From an uncultured Ruminococcus sp. (GTDB taxonomy: Bacteria; Bacillota; Clostridia; Oscillospirales; Ruminococcaceae): a stretch of 64,000 nucleotides of DNA. Position 1 is the first letter of the stretch. The number at the start of each line of letters is the position of its first letter. The translations under genes and the position numbers were made by a program. A model generated the notes under the pieces. That model was not told the origin of the DNA. It searched no databases and saw nothing but the letters and a program-made list of their open reading frames with translations. This document shows, in pieces, positions 15,368 through 22,193 of this stretch. The DNA is taken from NCBI GenBank assembly GCA_902762785.1, contig CACWPL010000003.1, positions 1 through 64,000 of the forward strand, read 5' to 3'.

Positions 15368-15557
15368 GGAGAGCCCGAGGGGGTATGGGGGAACAGGCCG
15401 CTATTGGGGCGTGACTGACCGCAGCGGAGCGGAGGGAAGTTTAGCCCCAATGTTTCCCGGCGGCCTGTGCCCCCATTATAATAAGGGTATGGGGGAACAG
15501 GCCGGCGGGGAGCCCCCGCTGGCATCTGCCTCCCAATGCCGCCATTGGATGGAAGGC

Positions 15558-15686
15558 GGCATGCCCGAGGGCGAGGCAGGATGCTGCCCGAGGCCGACGG
15601 TACGCCGCCATTGGATATAAGGCGGCAAAGGTCGGCGTGATCTATCCAAAGCAAGATAAAGACACGCCACAATGTTTCCCGGCGGC
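15558..15686. repeat. 129-bp direct repeat, copy 2
   Basis: Second copy of the 15239-15367 unit, followed by two tandem GGCCTGTGCCCCCATTATCA blocks. Confidence 0.92.
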
Positions 15687-15723
15687 CTGTGCCCCCATTA
15701 TCATTCGGCCTGTGCCCCCATTA

Positions 15724-16803
15724 TCATTTTACCTTCTTGATGCCCAGGATGCACCACCGCAGCACCGGGATCCGCGAGATGACCGCCTCGAGCAGGAACG
15801 CCCCCGCGAACGCCGCGACGGCCGTCAGCAGATAACACGGCAGCGCAGGGACATCCGCACGCCGCAGCAGGAGCGCCGTGGCCGAAAGCGGCAGATAGTG
15901 GAAGACATAGAGGCCGAACTCGTGCTGCGTCATCCAGCGCGAGACAGCGCCGCCGCGTCCGAGCCACGCCTTCCCGGCGCCGAGGAGCGCGAGCACCGCG
16001 ACCCATCCGTAAGCCGTCGCCAAGACACATCCCACCACGGGCATCACGGCATAGTTGTCCCCGAAATGCCGCACCAGATACACGCCGCCCAGCACCGCCG
16101 CCGCGAGCAGGAGCGGGATCCGTGCCGCCACCAGACGGTCGATGACCTCGTCATGGGCGAAGACGAAGTAGCCCAGGAAGAACGTGAAGCCGTAGATGCC
16201 GAAGCGGTAGACGGCGATGACGGGCGTGTTCCCGATCTGCCCGAAGAGCCACACGGGGACGCCCAGCAGGAGCGCCGCGATCACGCCGCAGCGTGACGTG
16301 AGGGCGTAGAGGCGGCCTTTCTCGAAGCGGCGCACGAGCGCGAGGAGCATCGAGAAGAGCCAGAGCATCTGGATGAACCAGAGCACGCCCGTGCCGGAGA
16401 GGCACTGGATCAGGAACATGACCGGCACGGGGACGCTGCCCGAGATGTTCTCGAAGGCGCCCGCGATCGCCATGCTGATGCCGCCCTGCACCCATCCGAA
16501 GACCAGGACGCCGATCGTCGAGGGGACGAGGAGGCGGCGTGTCCGCGTGCGGATGAAGTCGCGGAGGCTGCGCGTCTCCAGAGCATAGCGCGCGCACATC
16601 CCTGCGATCACGAAGAGCAGGATCATAAACCACGGGTAAAGCAGATACTGTGCCCCGTCCTGGTACTGCACCGCCGCGAAGGGCATCATCCCCGGCGTGA
16701 CGGCATTGAAGATGTAGAACACATGGTAGAGCGCCACAAGGACGACCGTCCCCCAGCGCAGATCGTCGAGGTATGGTCTTCTCGTAGTTTGTATGTTTTT
16801 CAT
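15724..16803 (-). CDS. Acyltransferase family 3 membrane protein
   Basis: 359 residues from ATG 16801-16803, preceded by AAGGTGGGAG; a longer frame crosses the promoter. The protein has about ten hydrophobic helices and the N-terminal RRPYLDDLRWG ... LYHVFYIF signature of OafA/YrhL-type O-acyltransferases, which transfer acetyl groups to carbohydrates at the membrane. The conserved His is in LYHVF. It sits next to a sialate O-acetylesterase gene on the same strand. Together these suggest addition and removal of O-acetyl groups on glycans, which is inference. The stop codon abuts the mosaic repeats. Confidence 0.85.
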   Translation of the reverse strand: MKNIQTTRRPYLDDLRWGTVVLVALYHVFYIFNAVTPGMMPFAAVQYQDGAQYLLYPWFMILLFVIAGMCARYALETRSLRDFIRTRTRRLLVPSTIGVLVFGWVQGGISMAIAGAFENISGSVPVPVMFLIQCLSGTGVLWFIQMLWLFSMLLALVRRFEKGRLYALTSRCGVIAALLLGVPVWLFGQIGNTPVIAVYRFGIYGFTFFLGYFVFAHDEVIDRLVAARIPLLLAAAVLGGVYLVRHFGDNYAVMPVVGCVLATAYGWVAVLALLGAGKAWLGRGGAVSRWMTQHEFGLYVFHYLPLSATALLLRRADVPALPCYLLTAVAAFAGAFLLEAVISRIPVLRWCILGIKKVK

Positions 16804-16836
16804 ACTTCTCCCACCTTTGCAACTTTTGTTGACATC

Positions 16837-16865
16837 ATTATAGCACGCGCGGGCGCCGATGTCTA
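16837..16865 (-). promoter_or_regulatory. Promoter of the acyltransferase gene
   Basis: On the minus strand TAGACA (16860-16865), 17-nt spacer, TATAAT (16837-16842) with extended TG. Confidence 0.78.
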
Positions 16866-16917
16866 CCAACGAAAGCTGACAAAAAGGGGAAGTTCTGTCA
16901 CGAACAGTTGCGGCCGG

Positions 16918-18408
16918 TCAGATCATGCGGCAGAAGGGCGCGGCAGGGAGACCGGCGCGGGTGAAGAGCGTGACCTCGCCGTAGTTGATCCAGGCATAGC
17001 GGGCACCGATCGGATGGGGGACGTCCGGCGCGGAGAGGTAGAGCGTGTCGTCCGAGACGGTGGGGTCGGCGGGATGCCAGGTGCCGTCCGGGGCGCAGAG
17101 CTCGAAGCCCGCTGTGCCGCGCAGCACAAGGCCGGTGCCGGTGTGCCAGAAGGTCAGGCGCATCCCCTCCCCCTCCGGCAGGATGTCGCGCAGGAAGGGC
17201 GATGTCGCGTCATCCACGTCCTTGCGGTAGGCACGCTCGAGGGCTTGCAGGGCAAGGCGCTTGGCGGGCGTGCGCTTCTCCTTGGGATGGATCTCGTCGA
17301 ACTCGCCGCAGTCGAGGATGACGGCAAGGCCGGTGTTCTTGACCGTGCGGAAGACCTGCTCCTGCGCGGCGCGGATGCGTGCCCAGTTGTCGCCGTTGTT
17401 CTCGTTCGCATAGACGAACATCGGGAGCTGCACCATGAGGAACGGCAGCTCCGCGTCCCGGAAGTCCCGCCGCCATTCGCCGATGAGGTCGCGCAGGAGC
17501 GCGGCATAGGTGTCCGGGCGATGGTCATCCGATTCGCCCTGATAGTAGAGCACGCCCTTCATCGTGTACGGCACGATGCGCGCGATCATGGTGTCATAGA
17601 GCCCGTGCGGGCGCAGCGGGTCGATGGGCGCGGCGGGGCCGGGGTAGCGGTTCTCGCCGCATGCCGCGATCACGTCCGCCCAGCGCATGTGCGGGTCCTT
17701 GGCGTAGCACGCGGCGGCGCGCTGCTCCCACGCCTGCTGGTAGCGGCAGTAGTCGAGGTAGTCCGCATTCGCCTCGTCCTCGGTCTTATCGCCCATGCGG
17801 GCGGCATAGTCGGCGAGATAGGCGCGTCCGGCCTCGGAGGCACGCAGCGTCTCCTCACTGAGCCACGCGGAGACGGACGTCCCGCCATAGCAGCACTCGA
17901 CCAATCCGATCGTGACGCCCAGATGTGCCGACAGCATCGCCGCGAAATGGTACCCCACGGCCGTCCAGTGCTGACACGCGTCCCTGCACGGGAGCTGCCA
18001 GCAGGACGCGGCCTCCTCGGCATAGAACTGATCATCGAAATGCCCGTGCTTGCAGACGTGATACAGGCGGACGTTCTGGTCGGCACAGACGTCGAGCGCG
18101 GGGTCCTTGGAGTTCCCAAGGGTCAGCTCCATATTGGACTGGCCGCCGCAGAGCCACACGTCGCCCAGGACGACGTCCTCCCGCGTGAGGGTCTCGCTGT
18201 CTGCCGTGACGGTCAGGGGCTCCGGCGCACCGGCGGGCATAGCGGGCAGGACGGCCGTCCATGCGCCATCCGGGCGAACAGGCGCGGTGACGGCGGCATC
18301 GCGGTAGCGGACGGTGACGGTCTGGGTGTCGGCGGTGCCGAAGATGCGCACGGGCTTGCCGCGCTGCAAAACGGCGTGGTCGGTGAAGATGGGAGCGAGC
18401 TTGAGCAT
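16918..18408 (-). CDS. Sialate O-acetylesterase-type SGNH esterase
   Basis: 496 residues. Block I GGQSNMEL (about residue 90) carries the catalytic Ser. The GESDDHRP segment and DEIHPKEKR (Asp-x-x-His pair) complete the SASA/CE20-type hydrolase. The N-terminal ~80 residues (HAVLQRGKPVRIFG, then the beta-sandwich strands) are typical of this family. It removes acetyl esters from sialic acid or other sugars. No signal peptide is present, so it acts in the cytoplasm on imported oligosaccharides. It is downstream of rex (12-nt gap), possibly co-transcribed. Confidence 0.88.
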   Translation of the reverse strand: MLKLAPIFTDHAVLQRGKPVRIFGTADTQTVTVRYRDAAVTAPVRPDGAWTAVLPAMPAGAPEPLTVTADSETLTREDVVLGDVWLCGGQSNMELTLGNSKDPALDVCADQNVRLYHVCKHGHFDDQFYAEEAASCWQLPCRDACQHWTAVGYHFAAMLSAHLGVTIGLVECCYGGTSVSAWLSEETLRASEAGRAYLADYAARMGDKTEDEANADYLDYCRYQQAWEQRAAACYAKDPHMRWADVIAACGENRYPGPAAPIDPLRPHGLYDTMIARIVPYTMKGVLYYQGESDDHRPDTYAALLRDLIGEWRRDFRDAELPFLMVQLPMFVYANENNGDNWARIRAAQEQVFRTVKNTGLAVILDCGEFDEIHPKEKRTPAKRLALQALERAYRKDVDDATSPFLRDILPEGEGMRLTFWHTGTGLVLRGTAGFELCAPDGTWHPADPTVSDDTLYLSAPDVPHPIGARYAWINYGEVTLFTRAGLPAAPFCRMI

Positions 18409-18420
18409 GATGATGCCTCC

Positions 18421-19077
18421 TTATGTCGTAGTCTGGGCGGCCTCGGCCTCGAGCTTGGCGTCGAGCGCGCGGGAGATCATGGCGAGCGAGACGGCCAGGT
18501 CCTCATCATAGACGATGATGCCCTCCGGCACCTCGAGGTGAGCGGTCGAGAAGTTCCAGATGGCGAGGATGCCGGCGTCGGTCATCTGGCGGGCGAGCTG
18601 CTGGGCGGGGCCGGGACTGGTGGTCAGGATGCCGATGTGGATATCCTGCGCGCGACAGACCTCCCCGAGACGGGCGATGTCCATGATCTCGGTGCCGCCG
18701 ATGGTGGTGCCGATCTTGGCGGGGTCGTTGTCGAAGGCGGCGGTGATGTACATGCCATACCGCGCGAACGCGGTGAACGAGAGCAGCGCCCCGCCGAGGC
18801 GCCCCACCCCGATGAGGACGGCATGCTTGGGGTCGTTGCACCCGAGGGCATCCTCGAGGTCGGCGATGAGCGTCGAGACGGTGTAGCCCATCTTGGGGCG
18901 CCCGCCGGACGCGCTGGCCGCCGAGAGGTCCTTGCGCACCTGCACCTCGCCCTGGCCAAGCGCCTCGGCGATGGCGGTGGCGGAGATGGTGCGTGTCTCC
19001 TTGGGGAGCGCCTTGAGGTAATTGAGGTAGAACGGGAGCCGGCGCAGGGTCGGCTTGGGGATCGTCAGCTTATCCAT
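18421..19077 (-). CDS. rex: Redox-sensing repressor Rex
   Basis: 218 residues: N-terminal winged helix (PTLRRLPFYLNYLKALP ... ISATAIAEALGQGEVQVRKD) and a Rossmann domain (LIGVGRLGGALLSF at about 87-100) that binds NADH/NAD+. The C-terminal swap helix is present. Rex represses fermentation and NADH-oxidising genes when NADH is low. The length is normal for the family. It has its own promoter and precedes the sialate esterase gene. The palindromic Rex box (TTGTTAA-n-TTAACAA) is not evident at the promoters checked in the window. Confidence 0.95.
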   Translation of the reverse strand: MDKLTIPKPTLRRLPFYLNYLKALPKETRTISATAIAEALGQGEVQVRKDLSAASASGGRPKMGYTVSTLIADLEDALGCNDPKHAVLIGVGRLGGALLSFTAFARYGMYITAAFDNDPAKIGTTIGGTEIMDIARLGEVCRAQDIHIGILTTSPGPAQQLARQMTDAGILAIWNFSTAHLEVPEGIIVYDEDLAVSLAMISRALDAKLEAEAAQTTT

Positions 19078-19113
19078 CCGGGGGGGACACCTCCTTGTCT
19101 GTTCGATACCTTT

Positions 19114-19142
19114 ATTATATCGCAGGGTGGCGGGAAAGTCAA
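19114..19142 (-). promoter_or_regulatory. Promoter of rex
   Basis: On the minus strand TTGACT (19137-19142), 17-nt spacer, TATAAT (19114-19119). Lacks the extended TG common elsewhere in the window. Confidence 0.85.
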
Positions 19143-19228
19143 TAGTACACGCGCCCGCACAGCTCGGCGGGAAATGCCGTTCTGCAAAAAACAGGCATCA
19201 CATTTTGACAAATTTTTGGCTATGATCG

Positions 19229-19256
19229 TTGACTTTTTTTAAAAATGTGTTATAAT
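19229..19256 (+). promoter_or_regulatory. Promoter of the dockerin protein gene
   Basis: TTGACT (19229-19234), 16-nt AT-rich spacer, TATAAT (19251-19256) with extended TGTG. Confidence 0.82.
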
Positions 19257-19267
19257 GGAAGCAGCAA

Positions 19268-19309
19268 GAGATCGGCCGCCCTCGAAGGGGCGCGATCTCC
19301 AAGCATACC
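19268..19309 (+). other. 5' UTR hairpin of the dockerin gene
   Basis: GAGATCG pairs with CGATCTC around an inner GCCC/GGGGC stem, in the leader between promoter and start codon. There is no T-run, so this is a stabilising or regulatory structure rather than a terminator. Confidence 0.55.
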
Positions 19310-19343
19310 GCATCCGTCTATATGACTGAAAGGAGATGTCACC

Positions 19344-20129
19344 ATGAAAAAGATCCTCTCGACCCTTGCCGCTGCTGCGCTGCTCCTTTCCTGTGCATCT
19401 GCCGCGCCCGTCACGGCCGCGCAGGAGGATGCCGACTTTGCGTATCTGTGTACCATCCCTGATGCGGAGCTCGAGGCGCTCTGTGCAGCGGCCGGTGCGC
19501 CCTACATGGACCCTGCGGCAGCAAAGGGCGAGGCGCGCTGGGGCGACCCCATCTGCGTCAATTTGTATGTCGAGGACTATGCGCGGGAGGGCGTCGCGGA
19601 TGTGACGCGCACCGATGACGTCGGTCTGATCCAAACAGACGATCACTACGACTATGACTTCCAGAGGATGACCGCCGATCTGGCGCTGCCGGAGGGCTTC
19701 TTCCTCACGCCCGACTGGGATGAGCGCACCGGGCGCTTTGAGGTATTGGGCGAATACGATGAGGCCGCCGGGACGATGACCTATCTGAAGCTGGCACAGA
19801 TCCCCGTCAACTGCAACGCGGACTGGTACGACCCCGCCCTTCCCAGCGTCACCAGGGCAAGGCTCATGCAGGTCGCCCAATACTGGTGCTGGACACACTG
19901 TGAGAACGTCCATTCCTTCTCGATCTATCATGCAAATGGGATGATCCGCCCCTTTGGCGATGTCGATAGTGACGGCACCTTCGGCCTGACCGATGTCATC
20001 CTCCTCCAGCGATGGCTGCTCGGTCTCCCGGACACGGTGCTCACCAGCCGGAGCAACGCCGACTTCAACATGGACGGCCAGATCGACGTGCTCGATCTGG
20101 GCCTGATGAAGCATGCGCTGATCGAATGA
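19344..20129 (+). CDS. Secreted protein with C-terminal type I dockerin
   Basis: 261 residues. A signal peptide (MKKILSTLAAAALLLSCASA, cleavage near residue 25) is followed by a ~175-residue domain of unknown family. The C-terminal dockerin (about 204-261) has two calcium-binding F-hand repeats: GDVDSDGTFGLTDVILLQRW and NADFNMDGQIDVLDLGLMKH. Dockerins attach enzymes to cohesins of cellulosomes or amylosomes. No glycoside hydrolase signature is visible in the N-terminal domain, so it may be a binding or structural cellulosomal component. The ribosome site is AAAGGAGATG. Monocistronic, divergent from rex. Confidence 0.9.
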   Translation: MKKILSTLAAAALLLSCASAAPVTAAQEDADFAYLCTIPDAELEALCAAAGAPYMDPAAAKGEARWGDPICVNLYVEDYAREGVADVTRTDDVGLIQTDDHYDYDFQRMTADLALPEGFFLTPDWDERTGRFEVLGEYDEAAGTMTYLKLAQIPVNCNADWYDPALPSVTRARLMQVAQYWCWTHCENVHSFSIYHANGMIRPFGDVDSDGTFGLTDVILLQRWLLGLPDTVLTSRSNADFNMDGQIDVLDLGLMKHALIE

Positions 20130-20156
20130 CCCGACGATACACGACCCCGCGCACAA

Positions 20157-20183
20157 AGCCCGGCAGGCCTCCCCTGCCGGGCT
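20157..20183. terminator. Bidirectional hairpin between convergent genes
   Basis: 11-bp stem AGCCCGGCAGG/CCTGCCGGGCT. A short T-run lies on the minus-strand side (CTTTG). Shared by the dockerin and phosphatase genes. Confidence 0.75.
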
Positions 20184-20194
20184 ATCGTTCGGAT

Positions 20195-20731
20195 TCAGAG
20201 CGGATAGCAGCGCAGCTCGCAGTTCCCCATGAAGAAGCCCATGAAGCGCTCGACGGTCATGTCCTCGAAATAGCTGTCGATGACGCGGCAGATGCCGCCG
20301 TGGCAGACGAGGAGGACGTTCTCGTCCGGGTAGAGGCGGCGCACATCGTCGATGACGTTATACGTCCGCTGGACGATCTGGAAGACGGATTCGCCGCCCC
20401 CGGGCATCCTGCATCCCCATGCGGCCTTGGCCTCGGGGAAGCCGGGCGTGGTGCGGGGCATCCCCTCAAAGCTGCCGTAGTCCCATTCGCGCAGACGGTC
20501 GTCTGTCTGGATCGGGAGGCAGAGCCGGTCGGCGACCGCCTGCGCCGTCTGCTGGGCGCGGCGCATGGGCGAGGCGATGATGCGGTCGATGTCCCCGGCC
20601 TCCTCGCAGCGCGCGGCCAGCTCCTGCGCCATGGCGAGCCCCTCGGGGGCAAGGTCGATGTCGGTCGCGCCGCTGATGCGCTCGGCGGCGTTCCATTCCG
20701 TCAGACCGTGACGGGTGACATAGAGCTTCAT
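20195..20731 (-). CDS. Histidine phosphatase (phosphoglycerate mutase-like)
   Basis: 178 residues from ATG 20729-20731 (CTAGGAGGT upstream); the longer frame runs into repeat DNA. The catalytic motif is LYVTRHGLTEWN (RHG with the phospho-accepting His at position 8). The second half has EWDYGSFEG and LLVCHGG, the other conserved His. The family covers cofactor-dependent mutases, alpha-ribazole phosphatase CobC and broad phosphatases. The size and EWDYGSFEG fit a broad-specificity or CobC-like phosphatase, but no cobalamin genes are nearby. A mosaic repeat lies just upstream. Confidence 0.88.
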   Translation of the reverse strand: MKLYVTRHGLTEWNAAERISGATDIDLAPEGLAMAQELAARCEEAGDIDRIIASPMRRAQQTAQAVADRLCLPIQTDDRLREWDYGSFEGMPRTTPGFPEAKAAWGCRMPGGGESVFQIVQRTYNVIDDVRRLYPDENVLLVCHGGICRVIDSYFEDMTVERFMGFFMGNCELRCYPL

Positions 20732-20751
20732 GATGTACCTCCTAGCGTGAT

Positions 20752-20822
20752 GGCATGCCCGAGGCCGAGGCAGGATGCTGCTCAAGGCCGAGTGGTATGC
20801 CGTCATTGGATGTAAGACGGCA
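20752..20822. repeat. Diverged copy of the mosaic repeat block
   Basis: About 71 bp matching 15239-15308 with scattered changes, including the GGCATGCCCGAG start and GCCGTCATTGGATGTAAG. It lies between the phosphatase and spoVAC genes. Confidence 0.85.
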
Positions 20823-20864
20823 GGGGAATGCGTCCCCATGCCGTATGTGACGTGTTTGCGGGAC

Positions 20865-21320
20865 TTACAGCGTCCCTGTGATCGTGCCGACGAGCCAGTA
20901 GACGAGCCCGCAGGCCGAGGCGGCGGCGGTGCCGTAGAGGATGACCGGCCCCGCGATCGTGAAGGCCTTCGCCCCCACGCCGAGCACCAGTCCCTCCGTG
21001 CGCGCCTCGATGGCGGCCGCGCTGACGGCGTTCGCGAAGCCCGTCACCGGGACGAGCGTCCCCGCGCCGGCGTGCTTGGCAAGGCGGGCATAGAGCCCCG
21101 TCGACGTGAGCACCGCGCTCGCGCAGACAAGGATGACCGTCGTCCAGGCGCCGGCCGTCTCGGCATCGAGGCCGGTGCGCAGGAGCCACGCCCGCACGAG
21201 CGCCCCCACGGCGCAGACCGCGCCCCCGATCGTGAACGCCCCCGCGATGTCCGCGAGACTGTGCGACCGCGGCGCGCGGCGTGCCTGCATGGCGGCGTAA
21301 TCCTTCGGTGTGATGTCCAT
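20865..21320 (-). CDS. spoVAC: SpoVAC-like membrane protein
   Basis: 151 residues with about four hydrophobic helices. The conserved segment LVPVTGFANAVSAAAIEART, followed by EGLVLGVGAKAFTIAGPVIL, is diagnostic of SpoVAC, a channel component for dipicolinic acid uptake and release in spores. The usual partners spoVAD and spoVAE are not adjacent: an intergenic repeat lies on one side and a divergent two-component system on the other. It may be a remnant with another membrane role in a non-sporulating lineage, or work with partners elsewhere. The start is the ATG at 21318-21320. Confidence 0.85.
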   Translation of the reverse strand: MDITPKDYAAMQARRAPRSHSLADIAGAFTIGGAVCAVGALVRAWLLRTGLDAETAGAWTTVILVCASAVLTSTGLYARLAKHAGAGTLVPVTGFANAVSAAAIEARTEGLVLGVGAKAFTIAGPVILYGTAAASACGLVYWLVGTITGTL

Positions 21321-21408
21321 GATGATCCCTCCCGATCGGTTTTGGTGTCATTATGCCCGATCGGAGCGTATTTTATTTGTAGGATCTGCGAAAAACTCGC
21401 CGAATGTC

Positions 21409-21437
21409 TTGCCGTTGGCGTGAAAATATGCTATGAT
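21409..21437 (+). promoter_or_regulatory. Promoter of the two-component operon
   Basis: TTGCCG (21409-21414), 17-nt spacer ending ATATGC, TATGAT (21432-21437) with extended TG. Confidence 0.75.
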
Positions 21438-21518
21438 AAGTATGTATAGGCACTTGCCGATACATCTAGTATAGCACAAGATGGATCTTTTTGCAAGACA
21501 GGATAGGAGGGGACGGGC

Positions 21519-22193
21519 ATGAAGCTGCTCGTAGTAGAGGACGAGGTCGCGCTGGCCGAGGCGCTCAGCGAGATCCTCAAACGCAATAAATATGCCGTCG
21601 ACACGGTCTATGACGGCGAGGATGGTCTGGATTACGCCCTCACGGGGATCTACGACTGCATCATCCTCGACGTCATGCTCCCCAAGCGCGACGGCTTCGA
21701 GGTCGTACAGGAGCTGCGGCGGCAGAAGATGTCGACGCCCGTGCTGCTCCTGACCGCCCGCTCCGACACTGAGGACAAGATCCACGGCCTCGACTGCGGC
21801 GCGGACGACTATCTCACCAAGCCCTTCGTCAGCGGTGAGCTGCTCGCGCGCGTGCGCTCGCTCACGCGGCGGCGGGGCGAGGTCGTCACCGACGCCTTCA
21901 CCTTCGGTGACATCTCCCTCAACAAGAGCACCTTTAGCCTGAGCCGCGGGAACGACGTCGTCAAGCTCTCGCTCAAGGAGTACCAGATCCTCGAGATGCT
22001 CATGGTCAACCCCCGCCAGCTCATCCCCAAGGAGCGCTTCATCGAGAAGATCTGGGGCTATGAGAGCGATGTGGAGTATAACAATGTCGAGGTCTACATC
22101 TCCTTCCTCCGCAAGAAGCTCACGGCGGTCGGCTCCACCGTGACCATCAAGACCGCCCGCGGCATCGGCTATTTCCTGGAGGAGAAAAAATGA
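21519..22193 (+). CDS. OmpR-family response regulator
   Basis: 224 residues. Receiver domain 1-115 with acidic pocket E7-D8, phosphoacceptor D51 (IILDVMLP) and K101 (LTKPF); C-terminal winged helix 130-222 (KLSLKEYQILEMLMVNP ... NVEVYISFLRKKL). It binds direct repeats when phosphorylated. The ribosome site is ATAGGAGGGGA. It overlaps the sensor kinase gene by 4 nt (ATGA), so the two are coupled. The target is unknown, but the kinase's unusual exterior suggests an envelope stimulus. Confidence 0.95.
   Translation: MKLLVVEDEVALAEALSEILKRNKYAVDTVYDGEDGLDYALTGIYDCIILDVMLPKRDGFEVVQELRRQKMSTPVLLLTARSDTEDKIHGLDCGADDYLTKPFVSGELLARVRSLTRRRGEVVTDAFTFGDISLNKSTFSLSRGNDVVKLSLKEYQILEMLMVNPRQLIPKERFIEKIWGYESDVEYNNVEVYISFLRKKLTAVGSTVTIKTARGIGYFLEEKK

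Larger units (their letters stand above)
15141..15723. repeat. Mosaic intergenic repeat cluster
   Basis: 583 bp without a supported gene; open frames on both strands are by-products of the GC-rich repeats. The sequence is built from recurring blocks: a GGGGTATGGGGGAACAGGCC block (about 15172, 15381, 15484), a GGCATGCC...ATGCC block with a GGCAG/CTGCC hairpin, a block containing AAAGCAAGATAAAGACACG, a 43-bp GGGGCGTGAC...AGCCCC palindromic block at 15406-15448, and a GGCCTGTGCCCCCATTAT block (15465, 15685, 15709). Related blocks occur at 20752, 26108-26256 and 45680. Confidence 0.85.

Noticed and set aside
14727-15672. Long ORFs on both strands (e.g. GGTGRRGARAGEAPP... types) in the 15-kb repeats
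   Set aside because: GC-rich repeats remain open in several frames. No ribosome sites or protein families; the same blocks recur in other intergenic gaps.
15141-15723. CRISPR array
   Set aside because: Repeats are of different lengths and mosaic order, without regularly spaced unique spacers.
19078-19343. Rex operator near rex or the dockerin gene
   Set aside because: No TTGTTAA...TTAACAA-type palindrome is found in the promoter regions examined.
21321-21518. Riboswitch in the two-component operon leader
   Set aside because: Short leader with no conserved core that I could recognise; the promoter and ribosome site account for it.
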